DNA of 64,000 nt from Saccharopolyspora_D taberi (GCF_039534165.1 NZ_BAAAUX010000014.1:124001-188000); one strand, 5' to 3'. Counted from the stretch's first letter, positions 7,234-16,044 are shown. Numbers and translations: made by a program. Notes: a model not told the origin generated them from the letters alone.

Positions 7234-8670
7234 GTGACCACGGCGCTGGAACTGCACAACGTTGTCGGTGGGGAGCACGTGGGCACCTTGGCGGGTGAGA
7301 CCCTGCCGTTGGTGGATCCCAGCACGGGGGAGGAGTTCGGGTTCTGCCCGCTGACGCGGTGGATGGACGTGGACGCGGTGATGGGGGTGGCGGCTTCGGC
7401 GTTCGAGTCGTGGTCGCAGACGACGCCGCGGCGCAGGCAGCAGTTGTTGCTGCGGATCGCCGAGGTGATGGAGGAGCGGTCGGAGGAGCTGGTGGCGGCG
7501 GAGTGCCGCAACACCGGCAAGCCGTGGTCGGTGGTGCGCAACGACGAGTTGCCGATGGCGGTGGACGTGCTGCGGTTCTGCGCGGCGGCGGCGCGGGTGC
7601 TGGACACGACGGCGGCGGCGGAGTACCAGCCGTTCCGGACGTCGTTCGCGCGGCGGGAGCCGATCGGGGTGTGCGCGCAGGTGACGTCGTGGACGCATCC
7701 GTTGTTGTTGGCGGTGGCGAAGTTCGCGCCCGCGTTGGCGGCGGGGAACACGGTGGTGCTCAAGCCGGCGGAGACGACGCCGTTGAGCACGGCGTTGGTG
7801 GCCGACATCGCTGCTGAGGTGTTGCCGCCGGGGGTGTTGAACCTGATCTGCGGTGATCGGGACAGCGGTCGGGCGATGGTGGCGCACGAGGTGCCGGGGA
7901 TGTTCTCGATCACGGGGACGGTGCGGTCGGGGATGGAGGTCGCGGGGTCTGCGGCGGCGGATCTGAAGCGGGTGCACCTGCAGTTGGGCGGGAAGGCTCC
8001 TGCGGTGGTGTTCGGGGACGCGGATGTGGCGTTGGCGGCGCGGGGGATCGCGGAGGCGGCGTTCGGCAATGCGGGGCAGAGTTGCACGGCGGCGAGCCGG
8101 GTTCTGGTGGCGCCGGAGGTCTACGACGAGCTGGTGGCGGCGTTGGTGGAGTACGCGGCGGTGATGCGGCCGGGGCCGCCGCAGGATCTGGACGCGTCGT
8201 TCGGGCCGTTGAACAGCGCGGGTCATCTGGAGTTGGTGCAGTCGCATGTGGAGCGGGTGCCGGAGCACGCGCGGGTGGTGGCCGGTGGTTCTCGGCGGGG
8301 TGAGCGGGGGTTCTTCTACGAGGCGACGGTGGTCGTGGGGGTGGAGCAGGACGACGAGCTTGTGCAGAACGAGCTTTTGGGGCCGGTGGTGACGGTGCAG
8401 CGCTTCGAGGGGGAGGACGAGGCGGTGGCGTTGGCCAACGGGGTGCGGTACGGGCTGGTGGCGAGCGTGTGGACGCGGGACCATTCGCGGGCGATGCGGT
8501 TGTCGCGCCGGTTGCAGGCGGGGACGGTGTGGATCAACACGCATCATCCGTTCACCGCGGAGATGCCGCACAGCGGGTTCAAGCATTCGGCGTCGGCGCG
8601 GGATTTCGGCCGTTACGGGTTGGAGGAGTACAGCCGGATCAAGCACGTCATGTCCTATGTGGAGGAATGA
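7234..8670 (+). CDS. Aldehyde dehydrogenase family protein, atypical active site
   Basis: This 478-residue protein has full ALDH length and the nucleophile loop NAGQSCTAASR, a KPAETTPLS cofactor motif and ELLGPVVTV near the C-terminus. Two conserved positions differ. The general-base motif ELGGK reads QLGGK (Glu to Gln, codon CAG), and the oxyanion asparagine of the usual PWNYP motif is replaced (SWTHP). The nearest recognisable relatives are aminobutyraldehyde/betaine-aldehyde dehydrogenases. Start GTG 7234 has GGAGG at 7225-7229. It overlaps the convergent methyltransferase by 16 nt. Catalytic competence is uncertain. Confidence 0.85.
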   Translation: MTTALELHNVVGGEHVGTLAGETLPLVDPSTGEEFGFCPLTRWMDVDAVMGVAASAFESWSQTTPRRRQQLLLRIAEVMEERSEELVAAECRNTGKPWSVVRNDELPMAVDVLRFCAAAARVLDTTAAAEYQPFRTSFARREPIGVCAQVTSWTHPLLLAVAKFAPALAAGNTVVLKPAETTPLSTALVADIAAEVLPPGVLNLICGDRDSGRAMVAHEVPGMFSITGTVRSGMEVAGSAAADLKRVHLQLGGKAPAVVFGDADVALAARGIAEAAFGNAGQSCTAASRVLVAPEVYDELVAALVEYAAVMRPGPPQDLDASFGPLNSAGHLELVQSHVERVPEHARVVAGGSRRGERGFFYEATVVVGVEQDDELVQNELLGPVVTVQRFEGEDEAVALANGVRYGLVASVWTRDHSRAMRLSRRLQAGTVWINTHHPFTAEMPHSGFKHSASARDFGRYGLEEYSRIKHVMSYVEE

Positions 8671-9299
8671 CGGCGGGCGAGTGCCATGAGGTGCCAGGGG
8701 TTGTCCGGTGGTGGGGTTTCGGTGCCGTCGCGGTGGATGTGGGTGACGGTGTCGAAGGTGTCGTGCAGTGCGGTGAGGACGTCGCCGCCGGCGGTTCGGG
8801 TGAACAACCGGTAGGTGAGGCGTAGTGGTGCGCCGGCGTTGTCGGGCTGGCGGATGTCGTAGGTGAACAGTGCGCCGCCGGGGGTGAGTGCGGTGTGGAC
8901 GTTGCGGGTGGCGGCGGGGATGTCGGGCATGGCGCTGAAGGCGTAGGCGGCGATGGCGGCGTCGGCTCGGGCGGTGCCGAGGTTTTCGCGGCTGATGTCG
9001 GCTTGGTGGAGTTCGATGTTGGTCCAGCCGTGGCGTTGGATGCGTTGGTGTGCTTTGGCGAGCATGCCGGGGCTGTGGTCGATGGCGATGATCTTTCCTG
9101 CGGGGCCGAGGGCGTCGTGGAGCGCGGGGAAGTTGGGGCCGGTTCCGCAGCCGATGTCGAGGACGGTCTGTCCGGGTTGGAGTCGCAGGGCGCGGGTGGC
9201 GGTGCGGGCGAGCCGGTCGTGGGGGAAGAGCCGGTTGGTGATGTTGAGGACGTGGCTCATGCGGTCCCAGTGGCGGCGTTGGTGGTCGGTGGTGGTCAT
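8655..9299 (-). CDS. Class I SAM-dependent methyltransferase
   Basis: This 214-residue protein has the Rossmann-type SAM motif VLDIGCGTGPNFPAL at about residue 50, followed by IIAIDHSPGML (acidic ribose ligand) and ADAAIAAYAFSAMPD. It belongs to the UbiE/Methyltransf_11-like group; the substrate is unknown. GAGGAG precedes the ATG. It is transcribed divergently from a TetR gene, and two perfect palindromes lie in the 85-bp spacer, so it is very probably the repressor's target. Confidence 0.85.
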   Translation of the reverse strand: MTTTDHQRRHWDRMSHVLNITNRLFPHDRLARTATRALRLQPGQTVLDIGCGTGPNFPALHDALGPAGKIIAIDHSPGMLAKAHQRIQRHGWTNIELHQADISRENLGTARADAAIAAYAFSAMPDIPAATRNVHTALTPGGALFTYDIRQPDNAGAPLRLTYRLFTRTAGGDVLTALHDTFDTVTHIHRDGTETPPPDNPWHLMALARRHSST

Positions 9300-9318
9300 G
9301 GTTGCTCCTCTTTTTACG

Positions 9319-9371
9319 ATACGTTCGTATTGTTACAGTGCGTCGACCGCGATTGCAATACGGTCGTATTG
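9319..9371. promoter_or_regulatory. Duplicated TetR operator between methyltransferase and TetR
   Basis: Two copies of one palindrome occur: ATACG-TT-CGTAT at 9319-9330 and CAATACG-GT-CGTATTG at 9356-9371, both with perfect arms, centres 39 bp apart. The second ends next to a TACGCT -10 box (9373-9378) that lies 6 nt before the TetR GTG. One copy covers each divergent promoter. Confidence 0.8.
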
Positions 9372-9384
9372 ATACGCTGGCGGG

Positions 9385-9966
9385 GTGCCGCGCCAGGTCG
9401 ATCACCAAGCCCGCAGGAAGCTCATCGCCGAAGCCCTGTGGCGGGTGGCGCGGCAGCGGGGGATGGACGCGGTGAGCATGCGCCACGTCGCCACCGAGGC
9501 CGGGGTGTCGGTGGGCATGGTCCAGCACTACTTCAGGACCAAGGACCAGATGCTGAGCTTCGCGCTGGAGACCATCGGCGAGCGGGTCGCCGAGCGCATC
9601 GGTGCCCGGTTGGCGGAGCTGCCGGGTGACTGCGCGCCGGTGCGGCGGGTGCGGGCGATGCTGCTGGAGCTGCTGCCGCTGGATGCGGCGCGGCATCTGG
9701 AGGCGCACGTCGGGTTCGCGTTCTTCACGCGGGCGGCGGTGGAGCCGGGGTTGGCGACGCGGTTGCGGGAGCAGTACCCGGAGTTCGTGGGGTTCGTCGC
9801 GGCCGAGGTGGGGCGGGCGCGGGGTGATCTCGACGCGGACCGGGAGGCGCGGGCGCTGATGGCGCTGGTGGACGGATTGGCCGCGCACGTGCTGGTCGGT
9901 TACGAGTCGCCGGAGGGCGCGGCGGAGGTGTTGGAGGGGCGGCTGGCCGAGGTGTTCGGCGGCTGA
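9385..9966 (+). CDS. TetR family transcriptional regulator
   Basis: This 193-residue protein has HTH residues 12-58 (RKLIAEALWRVARQRG; VSMRHVATEAGVSVGMVQHYFRTKDQML), the BetI-like TetR subgroup, and a helical C-terminal ligand domain. The GTG start has no ribosome-binding site, but TACGCT ends 6 nt upstream, so the message is probably leaderless. Two copies of a CGTAT-type palindrome upstream indicate autoregulation and control of the divergent methyltransferase. The ligand is unknown. Confidence 0.9.
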   Translation: MPRQVDHQARRKLIAEALWRVARQRGMDAVSMRHVATEAGVSVGMVQHYFRTKDQMLSFALETIGERVAERIGARLAELPGDCAPVRRVRAMLLELLPLDAARHLEAHVGFAFFTRAAVEPGLATRLREQYPEFVGFVAAEVGRARGDLDADREARALMALVDGLAAHVLVGYESPEGAAEVLEGRLAEVFGG

Positions 9967-10866
9967 TCACTGCGGGCTGCGGGTGGCGATGGCCAGCAGC
10001 GCGGCGGCGGAGCCGGTGAGCTGGAGGCCGGGGCGCCAGACGGCGTGCAGGGGGCGGCGCAGGTCGAGTCCGGTGACCTCGACCTGCGCGACGCGGTGTT
10101 CGGCGAGGTCGGTGCCGACGGCGAGGAGGCTGAGCACGGAGGGTCCGGCGCCGGCGACCACGGAGTTGCGCACGGCGGTGGTGGAGTGCAGTTCCAGCAG
10201 GGGCGCGACGGCGTCGGTGCCGGCTTCGGCCAGGGCGCGGTAGAGGGTTTCGCGGGTGCCGGAGCCGTGTTCGCGGACGATCAGCGGGGTGGCAGCGAGT
10301 TCGGCGGGGGTCAGGGGGCGGCGGAGCCGGGCCCAGGGGTGGTCGGGCGGGACGACCAGGACCATGCGGTCGCGGGTGACGTGGCGGGCGGAGACGCCTT
10401 CGGGGGTGCCGGGGGTTTCGATGAAGCCGAGGTCGGCGTGGCCGTGGCGGACCGCTTCGGTGACGGTGGCCGAGTTGGTGACGTCGAGTTCGAGGTGGGT
10501 GTCGGGGAAGGCGCGGCGCAGTTGGCTGATCCAGCCGGGGGCGAGGTATTCGGCGATGGTCATGCTGGCGGCCACGCGCAGGTGGGACTGCTGCTGGGCG
10601 CGCAGGGCGCGGACGCCGTTCATGAGGCCGTCGACGTGGGCGAGGACCTGGCGGGCCCAGTCGGTGACGATGACGCCGGCGGGGGTGAGGGTGCAGCCCT
10701 GGCGGGTGCGTTCGACGAGTTCGAGTCCGAGGCGGCGTTCGAGGCTGGTGAGGCGTTTGCTGGCCGAGGGCTGGCTGACGTGCATTTCGACGGCGGCGGC
10801 TCCGATGCTGCCGAGTTCGCCGACGAGGACGAGCAGGCGCAGGGATTCGGAGTCGGGGGCGGTCAT
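9967..10866 (-). CDS. LysR family regulator (YeiE-like)
   Basis: This 299-residue protein has an N-terminal winged HTH (LGSIGAAAVEMHVSQPSASKRLTSLERRLGLELVERT) and a periplasmic-binding-like effector domain from about residue 90 (HLRVAASMTIAEYLAPGWI), the standard LysR layout. It lies 126 bp from a divergent YeiH-family gene. The YeiE/YeiH arrangement is conserved in many bacteria, so it probably activates that transporter. Its stop is immediately beside the TetR stop at 9966. Confidence 0.9.
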   Translation of the reverse strand: MTAPDSESLRLLVLVGELGSIGAAAVEMHVSQPSASKRLTSLERRLGLELVERTRQGCTLTPAGVIVTDWARQVLAHVDGLMNGVRALRAQQQSHLRVAASMTIAEYLAPGWISQLRRAFPDTHLELDVTNSATVTEAVRHGHADLGFIETPGTPEGVSARHVTRDRMVLVVPPDHPWARLRRPLTPAELAATPLIVREHGSGTRETLYRALAEAGTDAVAPLLELHSTTAVRNSVVAGAGPSVLSLLAVGTDLAEHRVAQVEVTGLDLRRPLHAVWRPGLQLTGSAAALLAIATRSPQ

Positions 10867-10992
10867 GCGTCGAGGATAGGCCCCGTGGTGCTGTTGGTCG
10901 GGGAAAGTGGCGCTGTGGGCATGCAGCGGGGTTATGACGTCCTGCGCGGTTGACGGCTACCGGGTGGCGGGTGTGGTGGCGACGCTGGGCTC

Positions 10993-11982
10993 GTGGTCAG
11001 GACAGTGGATCGGCGGGCGGCGGCGTCGCTGTGGCCTGGGTTGTGGGTGGCGGTCGCTGGTACGGCGGTGTCGTTGGTGGTCGCGGGCTTGGTGCCCGCG
11101 GTGAGCGCGCTGACGTTGGCGGTGGTGCTGGGGGTGGTGGTCGGCAACGTGCCGGTGCTGCCGGGTTCGGTGCGTCCCGGGCTGGCGTGGGTGATGCGGC
11201 GGTCGTTGCGGTTGGGGGTGATGCTGCTGGGTTTGCAGCTGGCGGTGGGCCAGGTGCTGGATCTGGGGGTGGGCACCGTGGTGGTGGTCGTGCTGATCGT
11301 GGTGGTGACGTTTGCGGGCACGGTGGTGCTGGGGCGTTGGCTGGGGGTGTCGCGGGGGTTGTCGGTGCTGGTGGCCGCGGGGTTTTCGATCTGTGGTGCG
11401 TCGGCGATCGCGGCGGTGGAGAGCGTGATTGACCGCGAGGACGAGGACGTGGCCACCGGGGTGGCGCTGGTGACGGTGTTCGGGAGCGCGTCGATGCTGC
11501 TGCTTCCGGTGCTCGGCGGTGAGCTGGGGTTGTCGGAGGTTGACTTCGGGCGGATCGCCGGGGGCAGCGTGCACGAGGTGGCGCAGGTGGTCGCCGCGGC
11601 GTCGCCGATGGGTGCGGCGGCGGTCGCGGTCGCGGTGGTGGTCAAGCTGTCGCGGGTGGTGTTGCTCGCGCCGATGGTCGCGGTCGTGAGCGTGCTGCGG
11701 CGGCGCGAGGTGGCGGTGGGGAAGCGGCCGCCGGTGTTGCCGTTGTTCGTGGTCGGTTTCCTGGCCGCGGTGGTGGTGCGGAGTGCGGGCGTGCTGCCGG
11801 CGCCGGTGCTGGACGGGGCGCGGCAGGTGACGACGGTGTTGCTGGCCGCGGCGTTGTTCGCTCTGGGCAGTGCTGTGCGGGTGCGTGCGTTGGTCCGGAC
11901 CGGGCCTCGGGCTTTCGTGCTCGGGGCGTTGTCGACGGTGCTGGTGACCGGGGTGGCTTTCGCCGGGATGCTCCTGGTGTGA
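10993..11982 (+). CDS. YeiH/UPF0324 family putative sulfate exporter
   Basis: This 329-residue membrane protein has about 10 hydrophobic helices and the YeiH landmark FSICGASAIAAVESVI, followed by VALVTVFGSASMLLLP and GGSVHEVAQVVAAA. The family is annotated as putative sulfate or sulfur-oxyanion exporter, though transport is experimentally thin. Start GTG 10993 lacks a clear ribosome-binding site. The divergent LysR gene is its probable regulator. Confidence 0.85.
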   Translation: MVRTVDRRAAASLWPGLWVAVAGTAVSLVVAGLVPAVSALTLAVVLGVVVGNVPVLPGSVRPGLAWVMRRSLRLGVMLLGLQLAVGQVLDLGVGTVVVVVLIVVVTFAGTVVLGRWLGVSRGLSVLVAAGFSICGASAIAAVESVIDREDEDVATGVALVTVFGSASMLLLPVLGGELGLSEVDFGRIAGGSVHEVAQVVAAASPMGAAAVAVAVVVKLSRVVLLAPMVAVVSVLRRREVAVGKRPPVLPLFVVGFLAAVVVRSAGVLPAPVLDGARQVTTVLLAAALFALGSAVRVRALVRTGPRAFVLGALSTVLVTGVAFAGMLLV

Positions 11983-11998
11983 CGTCCACTGTGGACGC

Positions 11999-13402
11999 CT
12001 ACAGGCTGGGCCGGGGCCAGGGGCGGGCCTGTTCGAGGGCGCGGGCGGCGCGCAGGACGCGGGCGTCGGAGTGGCGGGGGCCGATGATCTGCAGGCCGAT
12101 CGGCAGCCCGTCGGCGGTGAACCCGCAGGGGACGCTGGCGGCGGGCTGCTGGGTCATGTTGAACGGGTAGGTCAGCGGCGTCCAGCCGGTCCAGCGCTGG
12201 TGGGCCGAGCCGGGCGGGACTTCGTGGCCCGCTTCGAACGGCGGGATCGGCACGGTCGGGGTCAGCAGCAGGTCGTAGGTCTCGTGGAAGGCGCCCATGC
12301 GCTGGCCGAGCAGCATGCGGGTGTTGGTGGCTTCCAGGTAGTCCTGCGCCGAGTAGGTCAGGCCCTGCTGGACGATGTCGTGGAGTCCGGGGTCGAGCAG
12401 GGCGCGCTGGTCGGCGGTGAGGTGTTCGACGGACTTGGCGGCGCCGGAGAACCACAGGACGTGGAAGTCCTCGACCGGGTCGGTGATCGTCAGGTCGGTG
12501 GTCTCGACCTCGGCTCCGAGTTCGGCGAAGACCTGCGCGGCCTCGGCGGTGGCGGCGGCGATCCGCGGGTCGACGGTGGCGAAGCCGAGGTCGGGGCTGT
12601 AGGCGATGCGCAGTCCCCGGATACCGTCGTCGAGGCCGGTGCGGAACGACGCGGTGGGCGGTTCCAGCGCCGACCAGTCGCGGCTGTCGGGCTGGGAGAG
12701 CACGTCCATCATCAGCGCGGTCTCGGTGACGGTCGTGGTCATCGGCCCGGCGTGGGCGAGGGTGCCGTAGGGGCTGGCGGGGTAGTGCGGGATGCGCCCG
12801 TAGGTCGGCTTGATGGTGACGATTCCGCAGAAGGCAGCCGGAATCCGCACCGATCCGCCGCCGTCGGTGCCGATGGCCAGCGGCGCCATCCCCAGGGCGA
12901 CCGCCGCGGCGGCGCCGCCGCTGGAGCCGCCGGGGGTGAGCTCGGGGTTCCACGGGTTGCGGGTGATGCCGGTCAGCGGGTTGTCGGTGACGCCCTTCCA
13001 CGCCAGTTCCGGTGTGGTGGTCTTGCCGACGAGCACGGCGTTGTGCTCGCGCAGGCGCGCCACGGTGGGGCCGTCGACGGTCCACTGCTGGTGCGGGTCG
13101 ATCGTGCGGGAGCCGCGCAGGGTGGGCCAGTGGCGGGTGAGGAAGATGTCCTTGACCGAGGCCGGGACACCGTCGAGCTCGCCTTCGGGTTCGCCGCGCT
13201 GCCAGCGCTGTTCGGAGGCGCGGGCCGCGTCGAGCGCGCGGTCGGCGTCGACCAGGCAGTAGGCGTTGACCTTCGGGTCGGCGTCCTCGATGCGCCGCAG
13301 CACGGCCTCGGTGGCTTCGACCGGTGACAGCTCGCCGGTGGCGAAGGCGGCGAGCATGCCGGTGGCGGTGAGGTCGGCTGCCGTGCGGGTGGTGTTGACC
13401 AT
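11999..13402 (-). CDS. Amidase signature family hydrolase
   Basis: This 467-residue protein has the complete Ser-cisSer-Lys set: SVKDIF (lysine, about residue 84), TPGGSSGGAAAAVA (cis-serine, about 160) and GTDGGGSVRIPAAFCG (nucleophile, about 182). It hydrolyses an amide, and context suggests a small catabolic amide. It begins at the base after the stop codon of the upstream dehydrogenase (TAG then ATG), so the two form an operon. That operon reads away from the GntR-controlled promoter region near 14.48 kb. Confidence 0.9.
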   Translation of the reverse strand: MVNTTRTAADLTATGMLAAFATGELSPVEATEAVLRRIEDADPKVNAYCLVDADRALDAARASEQRWQRGEPEGELDGVPASVKDIFLTRHWPTLRGSRTIDPHQQWTVDGPTVARLREHNAVLVGKTTTPELAWKGVTDNPLTGITRNPWNPELTPGGSSGGAAAAVALGMAPLAIGTDGGGSVRIPAAFCGIVTIKPTYGRIPHYPASPYGTLAHAGPMTTTVTETALMMDVLSQPDSRDWSALEPPTASFRTGLDDGIRGLRIAYSPDLGFATVDPRIAAATAEAAQVFAELGAEVETTDLTITDPVEDFHVLWFSGAAKSVEHLTADQRALLDPGLHDIVQQGLTYSAQDYLEATNTRMLLGQRMGAFHETYDLLLTPTVPIPPFEAGHEVPPGSAHQRWTGWTPLTYPFNMTQQPAASVPCGFTADGLPIGLQIIGPRHSDARVLRAARALEQARPWPRPSL

Positions 13403-14380
13403 CTAGTTGCGCTCCGTTCCGCTGACGTAGCCCCGTTGTTTGTCCACGACGTTGCGCAGCGGCTCGCCGTGGGCGTAGTCGCTGAGGTTGTGCAGGAACA
13501 GCTCGACGAGTTCGTCGGTCCAGCCGACGGTGTCCCCGGACATGTGCGGGGAGATCAGCACGTTGGGCATGTCCCACAGCGGTGAGGACGGCGGCAGCGG
13601 TTCGGTCTCGAACACGTCCAGCGCCGCACCGGCGAGGTGCCCGGCGCGCAGGGCGGTGACCAGGTCGTCCTGGACGAGCAGTTCGCCGCGGCCGACGTTG
13701 ATCAGCCGCGCGGTGGGTTTGCAGCGGGCCAGGACTCGCGCGTCGACGAGGTTTTTGGTCTGCTCGGTCAGCGGGGCGGCCAGCACGACGAAGTCGGCGT
13801 CACCGACGTGGTCGGCGATCTCGTCGGAGGCGTGCACGGTGCCGAAGTCGGGGTCGTCGTCGCGGGCGACGCGGCCGATGCCGCTGACGCGCAGCCCGGC
13901 CGCGGTGAGCAGGGCGGCGATGGCGCGGCCGATGGGGCCGGTGCCCACGACCAGGGCGGTGCGGTGCTGGATGCGCTCGGTTTCGCGGTGCTGCCAGTGC
14001 CGCTGGTCCTGGTGGCGCAGGGTGGTGTGCAGGTCCTTGGCGAAGGTGAGCACGGTGGCCAGGACGTATTCGGCCATGGGGCGGTCGAACACGCCGCGGG
14101 AGTTGGTCAGCTCCACCGGGGAGTCCAGCAGTTGCGGGAACAGCAGCCGGTCGACGCCCGCGCTGGCGGTGTGGACCCAGCGCAGGGAGTCGGCGGCGGG
14201 CCAGGCCGCGGCCAGCGCGTCGGAGCGGAAGGCCCACACGAACAGCACGTCGGCGCCGGGCAGGGCGTCGGCGAGGTCGTCCTCGGTGGCGTAGCGGACC
14301 CGGGCGATCCGCTCGATCTCGGCCGTGGAGGAGGGGTGGGTGCCGTCGGTGAGGACGACGACGGTGGGCTGTGCGGTCAT
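13403..14380 (-). CDS. D-2-hydroxyacid dehydrogenase, NAD(P)-dependent
   Basis: This 325-residue protein has a Rossmann motif ALVVGTGPIGRAIAALL (about residues 140-156) and the catalytic Arg-Glu-His pattern: INVGRGELLVQDDL, DVFETEPLP and VLISPHMSG with the His about residue 280. This is the family that includes glyoxylate/hydroxypyruvate reductases. It interconverts a 2-keto acid and a D-2-hydroxyacid. It is first in the minus-strand operon with the amidase, and its 5' end faces a GntR-type operator 100 bp upstream. Confidence 0.88.
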   Translation of the reverse strand: MTAQPTVVVLTDGTHPSSTAEIERIARVRYATEDDLADALPGADVLFVWAFRSDALAAAWPAADSLRWVHTASAGVDRLLFPQLLDSPVELTNSRGVFDRPMAEYVLATVLTFAKDLHTTLRHQDQRHWQHRETERIQHRTALVVGTGPIGRAIAALLTAAGLRVSGIGRVARDDDPDFGTVHASDEIADHVGDADFVVLAAPLTEQTKNLVDARVLARCKPTARLINVGRGELLVQDDLVTALRAGHLAGAALDVFETEPLPPSSPLWDMPNVLISPHMSGDTVGWTDELVELFLHNLSDYAHGEPLRNVVDKQRGYVSGTERN

Positions 14381-14456
14381 GATCTGCCTTCGGTGCGACG
14401 TAACGTGGGCGGTTTCGCCTTAACACAGATGTCCGGACAAGCGTCGGCGCCAGGCA

Positions 14457-14484
14457 TTGACACGCTAGAAACCACTCGTAGGAT
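14457..14484 (+). promoter_or_regulatory. Promoter of the DUF3830 operon
   Basis: TTGACA (14457-14462) is separated by 16 nt from TAGGAT (14479-14484), a near-consensus sigma-70-like promoter. The GntR-type palindrome starts at 14481, so a bound repressor would cover the -10 box and the start site. Confidence 0.65.
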
Positions 14485-14496
14485 TGTCAACAATCC
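14481..14496. promoter_or_regulatory. GntR-type operator, copy 1
   Basis: GGATTGT-CA-ACAATCC has perfect 7-bp arms with a 2-bp centre, typical of FCD-GntR sites (TTGT-NN-ACAA core). It lies in the 239-bp spacer between the divergent dehydrogenase and DUF3830 genes. It is identical in all 16 bases to the copy at 19126. Confidence 0.85.
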
Positions 14497-14619
14497 GCGG
14501 GTACTCTCGGCTGACGTGGTCGATTCCGACCGCACCGGCGTCGGCGGGAACCGTGGCGAGTCGAGTCCCGCCGATCAACGCAGTTTGACGAACGCCCCTC
14601 TCGTGAAACGGAATCCACG

Positions 14620-15114
14620 ATGCCCAGGTACCTGTCGATCACGCTGGAGAAGCGCGGCGTGTCCTGTGTGGCCGAATTGCTGGACAAGGACGCGCCGCTG
14701 ACCTGCGAGGCGGTGTGGCAGGCGCTTCCGCAGGCCGGCCCGGTGCACCACGCCAAGTACGCGCGCAACGAGATCTACACGATGGTGCCGCGGTTCGCGG
14801 CCGAGGAACCCGGCCAGGAGAACCCCACCGTCACCCCGATCCCCGGCGACGTCGTGTACTTCTCCTTCCACGGCGGCATGCTCGACCGCGAGTTCAAGGA
14901 GGAGAAGAACATCCACGAGCTGCCGGGGGTGATCGATCTGGCGATCTTCTACGGCCGCAACAACCTGCTGCTCAACGGTGACGTCGGCTGGGTGCCCGGC
15001 AACGTCTACGCCACGATCGTCGACGGCCTGGACCGGATGGCCGAGGCGTGCAACGACGTGTGGCGTTCGGGCAGCGTCGGGGAACGCCTCGTCTACGACC
15101 GCCACGCGGGTTGA
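14620..15114 (+). CDS. DUF3830 family protein (cyclophilin-like fold)
   Basis: This 164-residue protein resembles DUF3830: YLSITLEKRGVSCVAELLDKDAP at the N-terminus, TCEAVWQALP, then ARNEIYTMVPRF and VPGNVYATIVDGLDRMAEACNDVW. Family structures show a cyclophilin-like barrel with no assigned reaction, and members tend to sit in amide or amino-acid catabolism loci. It heads an operon; the next gene begins 14 nt after its stop. Expression is probably controlled by the overlapping promoter/operator near 14.48 kb. Confidence 0.75.
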   Translation: MPRYLSITLEKRGVSCVAELLDKDAPLTCEAVWQALPQAGPVHHAKYARNEIYTMVPRFAAEEPGQENPTVTPIPGDVVYFSFHGGMLDREFKEEKNIHELPGVIDLAIFYGRNNLLLNGDVGWVPGNVYATIVDGLDRMAEACNDVWRSGSVGERLVYDRHAG

Positions 15115-15127
15115 CGAGGAGGCACCG

Positions 15128-15886
15128 GTGCCGCCTGACTTCCTCGGGGCGGTGTTGGGTCCGGAGCCGCAGCGCGGCGTCGGGCTGATCGTCCCGTTCG
15201 ACCTCGCGCTGGACCGCGAGCTGTGGCGCTGGGTGCCGGCCAACGTGTCGCTGTACCTGACGCGGACCCCGTTCGTGCCGGTGCCGGTGACCGTGGAGAT
15301 GGCCAACCTGGTCAGCGACGAGGCCGCGGTGCACAGCGCCACCCGCGACCTGCTGGTGCCCGAGCCGGAGGTGGTGGCCTACGCCTGCACCTCGGGCAGC
15401 TTCGTCAACGGCGCCACCGGGGAGCGGGCCCTGGTCGAGGTGATGACCGATGCCGGTGCGCCCGCGGCGGTGACCACCGCGGGCGCGCTGGTGCAGGCCC
15501 TGGAGGTGCTGGGGGCGGGCCGGGTCGCGGTGGCCACGCCGTACGTGGCGGCGGTGACCGAGCGGCTGCACGGGTTCCTCGACGACCACGGCGTCGAGGT
15601 GGTCACCAGCGTCGGGCTGGGGTTGCAGGAGCAGATCTGGAAGGTCGGCTACCGGCAGGTGATCGACATCGTGCGCTCGGCGGACCGCCCCGAGGCCGAG
15701 GCGATGTTCATCAGCTGCACCAACCTGCCCACCTACGACATCATCGGGCCGCTGGAGGCCGAGCTGGGCAAGCCGGTGCTCACGGCCAACCAGGTCACGA
15801 TCTGGGCGGCGCTGCGGGCGATGGACCTGCAGGCCGTCGCTCCCGAGCAGTGGCTGGTGCGGGCGGTCGACGCACCGGCCGCGTGA
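15128..15886 (+). CDS. Asp/Glu racemase / maleate cis-trans isomerase-like protein, paralogue 1
   Basis: This 252-residue protein keeps both catalytic cysteine neighbourhoods of the maleate isomerase/arylmalonate decarboxylase group: YACTSGSFVNG (about residue 88) and FISCTNLPTYD (about 195), followed by LGKPVLTANQVTIWAALR. Reactions in this group are cofactor-independent: isomerisation, racemisation or decarboxylation. GTG 15128 follows GAGGAGG at 15116-15122. It shares the LGKPVLTANQV tail with the next gene, so the two arose by duplication. Confidence 0.82.
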   Translation: MPPDFLGAVLGPEPQRGVGLIVPFDLALDRELWRWVPANVSLYLTRTPFVPVPVTVEMANLVSDEAAVHSATRDLLVPEPEVVAYACTSGSFVNGATGERALVEVMTDAGAPAAVTTAGALVQALEVLGAGRVAVATPYVAAVTERLHGFLDDHGVEVVTSVGLGLQEQIWKVGYRQVIDIVRSADRPEAEAMFISCTNLPTYDIIGPLEAELGKPVLTANQVTIWAALRAMDLQAVAPEQWLVRAVDAPAA

Positions 15887-15942
15887 CGATCGAGTCACGA
15901 ACACCTTTCCGGAAAATGGGACGTCAACCGCCGTGCGGTAAC

Positions 15943-15954
15943 ATTGTCAACAAT
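15943..15954. promoter_or_regulatory. GntR-type operator, copy 2
   Basis: ATTGT-CA-ACAAT is the same core as the two 16-bp copies but with 5-bp arms. It overlaps a TAACAT box (15939-15944) that could be the -10 element for the second racemase-like gene and GntR. Confidence 0.75.
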
Positions 15955-16044
15955 CGACCGGTCGCGCGGTGCCTTCCCGGCCCGCGCCCGGCGCGCCCAC
16001 GGTGCCGTTGTCCGTGCCCGGTGACTACAAGGATGGAGCCCCCG

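Noticed and set aside
7189..9888. 899-codon minus-strand frame
   Set aside because: It overlaps the ALDH, methyltransferase and TetR genes and has shadow composition; no motif is present.
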